From DAOOVD01 sp035369845 (GTDB taxonomy: Bacteria; Bacillota; Desulfotomaculia; Desulfotomaculales; Pelotomaculaceae): a stretch of DNA of 37,051 nucleotides. The position numbers and the translations under genes were made by a program. Shown one piece after another: positions 7,375 through 14,608 of this stretch (positions are counted from its first letter, which is position 1; every line of letters begins with the position of its first letter). The DNA lies in assembly GCA_035369845.1 (NCBI GenBank), contig DAOOVD010000024.1, positions 1-37,051 of the forward strand, written 5' to 3'. The notes beneath the pieces were generated by a model. The model was not told the origin of the DNA. It worked only from the letters and a program-made list of their open reading frames with translations, and did not search any database.

Positions 7375-9012
7375 ATGTTTTGCAACCAGTGCGAACAGAC
7401 GGCCAGGGGTACAGGCTGCACGCAGGCGGGGGTTTGCGGCAAGAGTCCGCAGGTGGCTGCCCTGCAGGATCTTTTGGTCCACGCCCTCAAAGGGTTGTCG
7501 CTGTACGCCGTCGAAGGCCGCAAAGTGGGGGTAAACGATCCGGAAGTGAACAGGTTTACCGTTAAAGCCCTGTTTACCACGCTTACCAACGTAAACTTCG
7601 ATCCGGCCCGGTTTCAGCAGTTATTGACCCGCTGTGCCGAGCTTGCCGGCGAATTGAAGGAGAACGTAGCCGGGGCCGGCGGAAATGTTAACTTTTCCGA
7701 TCCGTCTGCGAGTTTCAAGCCGGCTGCCGATTTTGAGGCCCTCGTCCGGCAGGGTGAAGAGGTGGGCATTGCCAGCGATCACGGCGCAGATCCCGACATC
7801 CAGTCCCTCCAGCAGGTCGTGCTCTACGGGATTAAGGGAGTGGCCGCTTACGCGGACCACGCCATGATCCTCGGTCAGGAAGATGACAAAGTGTATTCTT
7901 TCATTCATGAGGGGCTGGCAGCCATAGCCGGCAAAAACCTGACTTTAAACGACTGGATTGGCCTGGCGCTCAAATGCGGGGAGGTCAACCTGAGGGCTAT
8001 GGAACTGCTTGATGCGGCAAACACGGGTACGTACGGTCATCCCGTTCCGACGGAAGTGCCGCTCGGCTACAAGCAGGGCAAGTGCATCCTTGTTTCCGGC
8101 CACGACCTGAAGGACCTCGAAAAACTCCTGAAGCAGACGGAAGGCAAGGGCATTTACGTTTATACCCACTGTGAGATGCTGCCGGCCCACGGCTATCCCG
8201 GATTGAAGAAGTACAAACATCTGTACGGCAACTACGGAACAGCCTGGCAGAACCAGAAGAGGGAGTTCGCGGGTTTCCCCGGCGCCATTCTGATGACTAC
8301 CAACTGCATCCTTGAGCCGCAAAAAACATACCTGGACAATATATTCACCACGGGCCCGGTGGGCTGGCCCGGCGCAAAACACGTCCGGAACGGCGACTTC
8401 GAGCCGGTGATCGAAAAAGCCCTGGCCATGCCCGGCTTTGCTTCGGATGAGGACAAGGGCAGCGTCACGGTGGGGTTCGCCAGGAATGCCGTGCTCGGCG
8501 TGGCCGGCAAGGTGATAGAGGCGGTTAAAAGCGGCGCGATTAAACACTTCTTCCTGGTGGGCGGATGCGACGGAGCCAAGGCCGGGCGCAGCTACTACAG
8601 CGAGTTTGTGGAAAAGGCGCCTGAGGATACGGTCATCCTGACGCTGGCCTGTGGGAAATACCGCTTTTACGACAAGAAGCTGGGCGACATCGGCGGCATT
8701 CCGCGGCTGCTCGACATCGGACAGTGCAATGACGCGTACTCCGCGGTGCAGGTGGCTGTTGCGCTGGCAAACGCCTTCGGATGCGGGGTGAACGACCTGC
8801 CCCTGTCGCTGGTCCTTTCCTGGTTTGAGCAGAAAGCGGTGGCCATCCTGCTGACCCTCCTGCATCTGGGCATCAGGAACATCCGCATTGGTCCCAGCCT
8901 GCCCGCCTTCATTTCACCGAACGTGTTGCAGGTGCTCGTTCAGAATTTCAACATAAAGCCGATAACTACGCCCGACCGGGACCTGGCCGACATTCTGGGT
9001 GGGAATGCCTAG
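7375..9012 (+). CDS. hcp: Hydroxylamine reductase / hybrid cluster protein
   Basis: A 545-aa Hcp. The family reduces hydroxylamine and nitric oxide and is part of nitrosative and oxidative stress defence in anaerobes. The N-terminal cluster motif is C-x2-C-x8-C-x5-C (MFCNQC...GCTQAGVCGK), the class I pattern expected to hold a [4Fe-4S] cluster. Hybrid-cluster ligands are visible as SGHDL, YTHCEMLPAHGYP, TTNCILEP, VGGCDGA, LACGKYRF, GQCND and the SWFEQKA Glu/Lys pair. The start is ATG 7375, 10 nt after AAGGAGG. The earlier in-frame TTG at 7369 lies only 4 nt from the ribosome site. Monocistronic, ending at a clear terminator. Confidence 0.97.
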   Translation: MFCNQCEQTARGTGCTQAGVCGKSPQVAALQDLLVHALKGLSLYAVEGRKVGVNDPEVNRFTVKALFTTLTNVNFDPARFQQLLTRCAELAGELKENVAGAGGNVNFSDPSASFKPAADFEALVRQGEEVGIASDHGADPDIQSLQQVVLYGIKGVAAYADHAMILGQEDDKVYSFIHEGLAAIAGKNLTLNDWIGLALKCGEVNLRAMELLDAANTGTYGHPVPTEVPLGYKQGKCILVSGHDLKDLEKLLKQTEGKGIYVYTHCEMLPAHGYPGLKKYKHLYGNYGTAWQNQKREFAGFPGAILMTTNCILEPQKTYLDNIFTTGPVGWPGAKHVRNGDFEPVIEKALAMPGFASDEDKGSVTVGFARNAVLGVAGKVIEAVKSGAIKHFFLVGGCDGAKAGRSYYSEFVEKAPEDTVILTLACGKYRFYDKKLGDIGGIPRLLDIGQCNDAYSAVQVAVALANAFGCGVNDLPLSLVLSWFEQKAVAILLTLLHLGIRNIRIGPSLPAFISPNVLQVLVQNFNIKPITTPDRDLADILGGNA

Positions 9013-9055
9013 AGGAATTCCGTCGGACAACCCTTTGAAGAAACCGGTTCTTGTG

Positions 9056-9081
9056 ACCGCCCTCAACGGGCGGTTTTATTT
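9056..9081 (+). terminator. hcp terminator
   Basis: CCGCCC (9057-9062), a short loop, then GGGCGG (9068-9073) and TTTTATTT. Confidence 0.85.
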
Positions 9082-9191
9082 CATTCAAAGAAGGGGGTTC
9101 CTTCCGGAGTCATATGCTTTTCTTTTCCGTTTTGTCGGTTTATTTTGCGAGTATTAAGATATATAATTAAGAAAATGAAATGCCGGGAGCT

Positions 9192-9236
9192 TATAATGCT
9201 GTAATTGTTAACCCGAAACGAAAAAATGGTTGACCA
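9192..9236 (+). promoter_or_regulatory. bioB promoter -10 and BirA-type operator
   Basis: TATAAT at 9192-9197 is followed by the inverted pair TTGTTAACC (9205-9213) and GGTTGACCA (9228-9236), 14 nt apart. This matches the TTGTWAAC-N14-16-GTTWACAA architecture of the biotin repressor BirA and overlaps the expected transcription start. No good -35 is seen. The bioB identity of the next gene supports the reading. Confidence 0.75.
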
Positions 9237-9259
9237 TAATAAAATAAGGAGGGTTTTGT

Positions 9260-10225
9260 TTGCGGCAGGAAATTAAAGCCAGGGTTTTGGCCGGAGAGGG
9301 TCTATCTGGGGAAGAGGCTTTCGAGTTGGCCGGCTGGCCGCTGGAAAGGCTGGGGGAACTGCTTGAATTGTCGCGGGAGGTGCGTATGCGCTTCAGCGGG
9401 CGGGAGATTGATTTGTGTTCCATAATCAATGCCCGTTCCGGGCTATGCGGTGAAGACTGCCGTTTTTGCGCCCAGTCATCCCGCTACAATACCGGCGCGG
9501 AGGTATATCCCCTGATCAGTGCGGAAAAGGCTTTGGAGAAAGCCAGGCGCATGGAAGCGTCCGGGGCGAAGCGGTTTTCGCTGATCATCAGCGGCAGGGG
9601 TATCGGAGAAAAGGATTTTGAGAAGACACTTGAAATTTACCGCACCCTGAGGGCTGAAACCCGATTGGAACTCTGTGCCTCCCTGGGGATCATCGACCGT
9701 GAAAAAGCGTTGAGGCTGAGAGAGGCCGGGGTAACCATGTACCATCACAACGTGGAAACCGGACGCAGGTATTTCCCTCATATCTGTACCACTCATACAT
9801 TCGAGGAAAGGGTGGCGACGATCAAAGCGGCTCAGTCGGCCGGGCTGAAGGTTTGCTCAGGCGGCATCATAGGTATGGGGGAGGCAATGGCCGACCGGCT
9901 GGAAATGGTTCTTGAGTTGAGGGAACTGGGAGTGAAATGGGTGCCGGTGAATATTTTAAATCCCATTCAGGGTACGCCTCTGGCCGGACAAGAGCAACTG
10001 TCCGCGGAAGAAATCCTGAAGACCATTGCAATTTTTCGCCTGATCATGCCTCGGGCGGTTTTGCGCCTGTGCGGCGGGCGTGAGCAACTCGGGGAAAAGC
10101 AGGTTGACGCCCTGTTCGCGGTTATAAACGGAATGATGATAGGCGGTTATCTTACCACGCCGGGCAACGAAATCGGTAAAGATTTTGAAATAATTGAAGC
10201 TGCCGGGTTACGTTATAAGAGGTAA
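9260..10225 (+). CDS. bioB: Biotin synthase, radical SAM
   Basis: Inserts sulfur into dethiobiotin, using a radical-SAM [4Fe-4S] cluster and a sacrificial [2Fe-2S] cluster. The 321-aa product carries C63-x3-C67-x2-C70 (CGEDCRFC), YHHNVETGRRYFP in place of the YNHNLDTS of E. coli BioB (the clostridial form as I recall it), KVCSGGIIGMGE, LNPIQGTPL, and RLCGGRE whose first Arg matches the [2Fe-2S] ligand of E. coli BioB. TTG start, 6 nt after AAGGAGGG. It stands alone without bioA/D/F, but the BirA-type operator upstream supports a true biotin role over another radical SAM function. Confidence 0.92.
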   Translation: MRQEIKARVLAGEGLSGEEAFELAGWPLERLGELLELSREVRMRFSGREIDLCSIINARSGLCGEDCRFCAQSSRYNTGAEVYPLISAEKALEKARRMEASGAKRFSLIISGRGIGEKDFEKTLEIYRTLRAETRLELCASLGIIDREKALRLREAGVTMYHHNVETGRRYFPHICTTHTFEERVATIKAAQSAGLKVCSGGIIGMGEAMADRLEMVLELRELGVKWVPVNILNPIQGTPLAGQEQLSAEEILKTIAIFRLIMPRAVLRLCGGREQLGEKQVDALFAVINGMMIGGYLTTPGNEIGKDFEIIEAAGLRYKR

Positions 10226-10254
10226 AAAAATCCGGAGAATATTTTCATAAGGTA

Positions 10255-10283
10255 TTGACACGGCAATAACGCGAAAATATAAT
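10255..10283 (+). promoter_or_regulatory. cysK promoter
   Basis: TTGACA (10255-10260), 17-nt spacer, TATAAT (10278-10283): a consensus sigmaA promoter. Repeated ATTAAT blocks lie just downstream (10289-10315), a possible operator zone. The -35 lies in a 16-nt string (10245-10260) identical to one at the aroF promoter. Confidence 0.85.
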
Positions 10284-10426
10284 GTAAATTAATCCTATTA
10301 ATATACTATTAATTAATTGTAGACTGGATAAATAGGAAATAGATTCGGATCGTTCGCGATTACCTTTCCACGAGGGTTGTAAGAAACGGCCTGAAAACTC
10401 ATCAAAACCAGGGAGGCAAGAAATCG

Positions 10427-11353
10427 ATGGCAAAAATTGCAAACAACCTGACCGATTTGATTGGAAAGACTCCGCTGCTGAAGCTGAACCGGGTAACGGC
10501 TGGACTGGAAGCCGAAGTAGTCGCCAAGCTGGAGTCCTTCAACCCCGCGGGCAGTGTTAAAGACCGGATCGGTTACAGCATGGTAAAAGACGCGGAGGAG
10601 AAAGGTCTGCTTAAAAGGAACAGTGTCATTATTGAACCTACCAGCGGTAACACCGGCATCGCCCTGGCTTTTGTGGCCGCGGCAAAGGGTTACAGGCTGA
10701 TCCTGACCATGCCCGACACCATGAGCGTTGAGCGCCGGAACCTCTTAAAAGCCTATGGGGCCGAACTTGTACTGACTCCGGGAGCGGACGGAATGAAAGG
10801 CGCCATCCGGAAGGCGGAGGAACTTGTAGCTCAAACACCAAACGCCTTTATGCCCCAGCAGTTTAAAAACCCGGCCAACCCGGAAATTCACCGGGCCACC
10901 ACCGCGGAAGAAATCTGGGAAGACACCGACGGCAGGGTTGATATTGTTGTGGGCGGTGTCGGTACCGGCGGCACCATTACAGGAGTTGGTGAAGTTATCA
11001 AGAAACGCAAGCCGGATTTTAAGATAGTGGCCGTGGAGCCGATGGATTCCCCGGTACTGTCCGGAGGAAGGCCGGGCCCTCACAAGATTCAGGGTATCGG
11101 CGCCGGCTTCGTGCCCGATGTGCTGAACCTGGGTATTGTCGACGAGATCTTCAAGGTCAAAAATGAGGAAGCTTTTGAGACCGGCCAGAGGCTGGCCCGG
11201 GAGGAGGGCCTGTTAGTTGGCATCTCATCCGGCGCGGCTGCGTTTGCCGCCCTCCAGATCGCCAAGCGGCCGGAGAACAAAGGCAAGCTTATCGTGGCGG
11301 TATTGCCGGACACCGGCGAAAGATATTTGAGCACGGCCTTGTTCCAGGATTGA
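10427..11353 (+). CDS. cysK: Cysteine synthase (O-acetylserine sulfhydrylase)
   Basis: Makes cysteine from O-acetylserine and sulfide with PLP. The 308-aa fold-type II enzyme shows the PLP lysine K45 in NPAGSVKDR, the substrate loop TSGNTG (from residue 72), the PLP-phosphate loop GTGGTITG and the C-terminal SSGAA. ATG start with GGGAGG about 10 nt upstream. It has its own consensus promoter and a strong terminator, so it is monocistronic. No cysE or met gene lies next to it. A cystathionine beta-synthase-like side role cannot be excluded, but length and motifs fit CysK. Confidence 0.95.
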   Translation: MAKIANNLTDLIGKTPLLKLNRVTAGLEAEVVAKLESFNPAGSVKDRIGYSMVKDAEEKGLLKRNSVIIEPTSGNTGIALAFVAAAKGYRLILTMPDTMSVERRNLLKAYGAELVLTPGADGMKGAIRKAEELVAQTPNAFMPQQFKNPANPEIHRATTAEEIWEDTDGRVDIVVGGVGTGGTITGVGEVIKKRKPDFKIVAVEPMDSPVLSGGRPGPHKIQGIGAGFVPDVLNLGIVDEIFKVKNEEAFETGQRLAREEGLLVGISSGAAAFAALQIAKRPENKGKLIVAVLPDTGERYLSTALFQD

Positions 11354-11417
11354 AATAGCCGGCGGGGCTTAAAAAGAAATGGGTTCAGAAAAACCTCGAG
11401 GCTGAGGTATTGTTTTG

Positions 11418-11457
11418 ACCGCCCGGTTTTCATCTTAGTGGGCGGTTTTATTTTTTC
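11418..11457 (+). terminator. cysK terminator
   Basis: ACCGCCC (11418-11424) pairs with GGGCGGT (11440-11446), followed by TTTATTTTTT. Confidence 0.85.
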
Positions 11458-11597
11458 CCTTCTGTAGAGAGGAGTCTTTCAATCAACTTCTTTATAAGCA
11501 CCTCTTTTTTAATAAAATAAATGAATTAATGTTATAGAGGAATTTTATATAAAGATAGTGAAAACACCTTTTAGTTTTATACAAAGGGTGAACTGCT

Positions 11598-12049
11598 GTG
11601 AGACCTGAAACAATGAGAATTTTTGAAAACATGGTATCGGGTCGGAAAAAGTAATCAGGCTTCTGGAAGAGTGCGGGGGCAGCGTGGTTTGCCTGGAGGA
11701 CTGCAGCGGCGTCAAAACCCTGGAGTACCTTGTGGACGAAGATGAACACAGAGATCCCCTTCAAGCCATTGCCGAAAGATATCTCAAAATACCTTGTTCC
11801 TGCATGTCGCCGAATAACGGACGTTTTGAACTGATCGGCAGGCTGATCGGCGAATACCGGGTTGACGGCGTCGTCAACCTGACCTGGCAGGCCTGCCACA
11901 CATACATTATCGAGGGCGAGCTGGTCCGCCGCTACGTAAGTGAAAACTTCGGGCTGCCGTACATCCGGCTGTAGACCGACTACTCCGCTTCCGACGTGGA
12001 GCGGCTTAAAACGCGCGCGGCGTTTATTGAAATGCTTGGCGGGAGTTGA
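11598..12049 (+). pseudogene. Decayed 2-hydroxyacyl-CoA dehydratase D-family gene
   Basis: A GTG start with an AAAGGGTG ribosome site opens an 18-codon frame (MRPETMRIFENM...) that stops at 11654. From about 11627 another frame reads GSEKVIRLLEECGG, then CLEDCSGVKTL, IPCSCMSPNNGR and VDGVVNLTWQACHTY. This is the C-terminal third of the HgdB/double-cubane family. The frame hits TAG at 11972 where the intact paralogue downstream has Glu (LETDY), then continues as TDYSASDVERLKTRAAFIEML to TGA at 12047. So about 250 codons are missing, the frame is shifted and there is a nonsense codon. It sits directly in front of an intact activator gene, suggesting that the operon once encoded two dehydratase-type subunits. 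Confidence 0.85.
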
Positions 12050-12056
12050 GAGAATA

Positions 12057-12827
12057 ATGATTACCGTAGGTATAGACGTCGGGTCTATTACCACCAAAGC
12101 GGTTTTGTTGAACGGGTCTGCCTGGCGGAGCGTGATCAGGCCCACCGGATGCAGCCCCCGTGAAGCGGGACGGGAAGCATTAGAAAAACTTCTGGACAGG
12201 GCCGGCCTGGCGCGTAAAGATGTCGGCTTTATCATCGGGACCGGTTACGGGCGGGTATCCCTGCCGTTTATTGACAAGGCTGTTACAGAGATAACCTGCC
12301 ACGCCAGGGGAGCCCACCACCTTCTGGAAGGAGTCCATACAGTCATCGACATCGGCGGCCAGGACAGCAAGGTAATTGTAACGGACGGGAAAGGCAATGT
12401 GGTGAACTTTGCCATGAACGACAAGTGCGCCGCCGGCACCGGGCGGTTTTTGCAGGTGATGGCCGCCGCGCTTGGAGCCGATGTCAGTGAACTGGCGGAG
12501 TTGTCGAGGGGAGCAGAACCCGTACAGATCAGCAGCATGTGCATGGTTTTTGCCGAGTCGGAGGTAATCAGCCTGCTGGCGCAGGGGGTGGAGAAAGAAA
12601 GGATAATAGCCGGCATCCACCGTTCTGTTGCCGGCAGAATAGCTGCCATGGCCGAGAGGCTGGGCACGGGCGGGGTAATATTATTTACCGGCGGCGTGGC
12701 CAGAAACGAAGGGGTCAGGGAGTTTCTTTCCAGGGAAATGGGAAAAGAGGTGTTCACCCTGCCTGAGTCCCAGCTTGCCGGTGCCCTCGGCGCCGCCGTG
12801 CTGGCCCGGGAAATATTGAACAAATAA
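12057..12827 (+). CDS. ATPase activator of the HgdC/BadF family
   Basis: An ASKHA-fold, [4Fe-4S] ATPase (256 aa) that couples ATP hydrolysis to low-potential electron transfer into a 2-hydroxyacyl-CoA dehydratase or double-cubane protein. Motifs are GIDVGSITTKAV (phosphate 1), DIGGQDSKVI, NDKCAAGTGRF with C124, SSMCMVFAESEV with C162 (the two cysteines that hold the dimer-bridging cluster in HgdC) and FTGGVARN. The start is ATG 12057, giving MITVGIDVGS. A longer in-frame reading to 11940 would overlap the pseudogene and add non-family sequence. The likely partner is the D-family protein at 12973. Confidence 0.93.
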   Translation: MITVGIDVGSITTKAVLLNGSAWRSVIRPTGCSPREAGREALEKLLDRAGLARKDVGFIIGTGYGRVSLPFIDKAVTEITCHARGAHHLLEGVHTVIDIGGQDSKVIVTDGKGNVVNFAMNDKCAAGTGRFLQVMAAALGADVSELAELSRGAEPVQISSMCMVFAESEVISLLAQGVEKERIIAGIHRSVAGRIAAMAERLGTGGVILFTGGVARNEGVREFLSREMGKEVFTLPESQLAGALGAAVLAREILNK

Positions 12828-12852
12828 TTGTTGCCAACAGGAGGTTAGCGCT

Positions 12853-12927
12853 GTGGCCAAAATTCAGGTTGAATTTATCAAGAAACCGGATGCGGGTTTT
12901 TCGCACTCCGGCTCGCGGGTGCGGTAA
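12853..12927 (+). CDS. Possible 24-residue ORF between activator and reductase
   Basis: A GTG preceded at 8 nt by a perfect AGGAGG (12839-12844) opens a frame of 24 codons ending in TAA: MAKIQVEFIKK at the start and a SRVR end. No family is recognised. It may be a real small peptide, a remnant of a longer gene, or a translated leader. The good ribosome site is the only strong support. Confidence 0.35.
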   Translation: MAKIQVEFIKKPDAGFSHSGSRVR

Positions 12928-12972
12928 CAAGGCCCGGCGGCGAAAATAAAACGAGGAAGGAGATTTGGTAAA

Positions 12973-14280
12973 ATGTCTGCGGATTACAGGAAAATGTGGG
13001 AGAGGTTGGGGGTTGACCTGGAGGCCCATGACCAGTTGATGGAGGTTCTGCCGCCCACTTACGGCAGTGTTTACATGAGTCAGGAAAACCGGCCGGCCGG
13101 AATGGAGTATTTTGATTTTGTAATAAGCGAGGTGCACGGGCAGCGCATAGTGGAACTGCAGGAGCACAAGGCCGCAGGAGGGAAAGTCGTCGGCGCGTTT
13201 TGCGTGTTCGTGCCGGAGGAGGTGGTCCGCGCCGCCGGCGGCATTTGCGTCGGGCTGTGCTCGGGAGTCGAGATCGGCAGGACGCAGGCGGAAAAAGTCC
13301 TGCCCAGGAGCATTTGCCCGCTGATAAAATCTTTTATGGGTTTTAAACTGAGCAGGGTATGCCCTTACTTCGAGTCCTGCGACATGGTGGTGGGGGAAAC
13401 CACCTGCGACGGCAAAAAGAAGGCGTTTGAAATCCTGAACGACTACATTCCCGTTCATGTTATGGAGATACCCCAGATGAGGCGGGACAAGGATTTTGCC
13501 CTGTGGCGCAGCGAGGTGCGGGACTTCGCGCTGGCCATGGAGGAGTTGACCGGCAATAAAATAACGCCGGAAAGCCTGCTGCGCTCTATAAGAGAAGTGA
13601 ACGGAAAACGCCGGGCGCTGCTGCGCCTGTCGGAGCTCCGTAAAAACAGCCCGGCTCCCATAAGCGGCAAGGACTCCCTCCTGATCGAGCAAATTGCCAT
13701 GTACGACGACGTGGAAAGGTTTACCGCGCAGGTGAATGAACTGTGCGAAGAACTGGAGACCAGGGTTAAGGAGGGCGGCGGAGTCCAGAAAGAGGGGGAT
13801 TTGCGCGTTGTCGTCAGCGGCACGCCGATGGCCGTACCGAACTGGAAAGTTCCCCATTTAATTGAAACCAGCGGGGCCGTCATTGTGGCCGAGGAACTCT
13901 GCACCGGCCTGCGCTATTTTGAAAACACCGTGGCCGAGGACGGCGGCGGCGTCGAGCAGATGGTTGACGCCATTGCCGGGAGGTATCTGGAGATAAACTG
14001 CGCCTGTTTTTCACCAAACCGGCAAAGGATGGAAAGAATTGTTCAACTGGTCAGGGATTATAAGGCGGACGGCGTTATCCACGTTTCGCTGGCGTTTTGC
14101 GACCCCTACCTGATCGAGGCGAACCGGGTGGAGAAGACGCTGAAGGAAAACGGCATACCCGTTCTCACCCTGGAAACCGATTACGGGCAGGAGGACACCG
14201 GGCAGCTTAAAACCCGCATAGAAGCGTTTTTGGAAATGCTGGGTCAGGGGGGAAAAGGTGAGAACTGGGTCGAAAAATGA
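12973..14280 (+). CDS. Double-cubane-type reductase, 2-hydroxyacyl-CoA dehydratase D family
   Basis: A 435-aa protein of the HgdB/YjiM family. The conserved Cys-rich core is visible: GAFCVFVPEEVVRAAG with C77, GLCSG (C96), LPRSICPLIKS (C115), CPYFESCD (C130/C136), GETTCDGKKK (C145), and late INCACFSPN and LETDYGQEDTGQLKTRIEAFLEML. A single D-family subunit paired with one activator resembles the double-cubane [8Fe-9S] protein and its reductase described in Carboxydothermus, rather than a classical two-subunit dehydratase. The substrate is unknown. ATG with GAAGGAGA about 10 nt upstream. Probably co-transcribed with the activator. Confidence 0.85.
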   Translation: MSADYRKMWERLGVDLEAHDQLMEVLPPTYGSVYMSQENRPAGMEYFDFVISEVHGQRIVELQEHKAAGGKVVGAFCVFVPEEVVRAAGGICVGLCSGVEIGRTQAEKVLPRSICPLIKSFMGFKLSRVCPYFESCDMVVGETTCDGKKKAFEILNDYIPVHVMEIPQMRRDKDFALWRSEVRDFALAMEELTGNKITPESLLRSIREVNGKRRALLRLSELRKNSPAPISGKDSLLIEQIAMYDDVERFTAQVNELCEELETRVKEGGGVQKEGDLRVVVSGTPMAVPNWKVPHLIETSGAVIVAEELCTGLRYFENTVAEDGGGVEQMVDAIAGRYLEINCACFSPNRQRMERIVQLVRDYKADGVIHVSLAFCDPYLIEANRVEKTLKENGIPVLTLETDYGQEDTGQLKTRIEAFLEMLGQGGKGENWVEK

Positions 14281-14608
14281 ACTTGACTCTTAATCATGAG
14301 AGGGTTTATTGTAAAAACAAAGCCGGCTTTGCCGGAGAATGCATGGCAGAAAACATGGCGCCTGCTCCGCTGCGGGCGCCATTGTTGCAGGTTTTTTGAT
14401 TTTAAGCGCAAAGTTACAATACAGGCGGAATGAGAACAAGAGGCGGTATCAAGCCGGCTGCCGGCCGGAACGATTTTTTCCCTATAAACACACCGGGCAG
14501 GCGCGGGCCAACATATATACCGGAGCGTTCTTGCCGTTGTCGATTACTTTTTAAAAGTTTGGAGAAATTACGGATGGACATCTGTCTGTCCTTTTTTGGA
14601 GGTGTGGA
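14281..14608. other. Spacer before copA
   Basis: No gene is supported in these 328 bp. They hold an 8-bp stem ATGGCGCC/GGCGCCAT (14355-14382) with TTTTTT about 10 nt later (14392-14397), which may be a weak terminator for the reductase unit, and a short U-tracted hairpin at the 3' end. No CsoR- or CopY-like operator was recognised. Confidence 0.4.
14576..14597 (+). terminator. Terminator-like hairpin at the copA ribosome site
   Basis: GGACA (14576-14580), a 6-nt loop, TGTCC (14587-14591) and then six T. The T-run touches the GGAGG of copA, so if the hairpin works it would be an attenuator in the copA leader. The stem is only 5 bp. Confidence 0.4.

Noticed and set aside
7945..8865. 306-codon antisense ORF opposite hcp
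   Set aside because: A shadow of hcp codon bias. The protein has no domain pattern and no start context.
11972..11974. TAG as pyrrolysine or read-through codon in the dehydratase remnant
   Set aside because: The residue is Glu in the paralogue, the gene also has a large deletion and a frame change, and no pyl gene is in view. A nonsense mutation is simpler.
11940..12056. N-terminal extension of the activator ORF
   Set aside because: The added 39 codons overlap the pseudogene's conserved tail in another frame and have no family resemblance. ATG 12057 gives the canonical MITVGIDVGS start.
12754..13857. 367-codon antisense ORF opposite the reductase gene
   Set aside because: It overlaps two well-supported genes and reads as low-complexity His/Gln/Arg-rich sequence typical of shadows.
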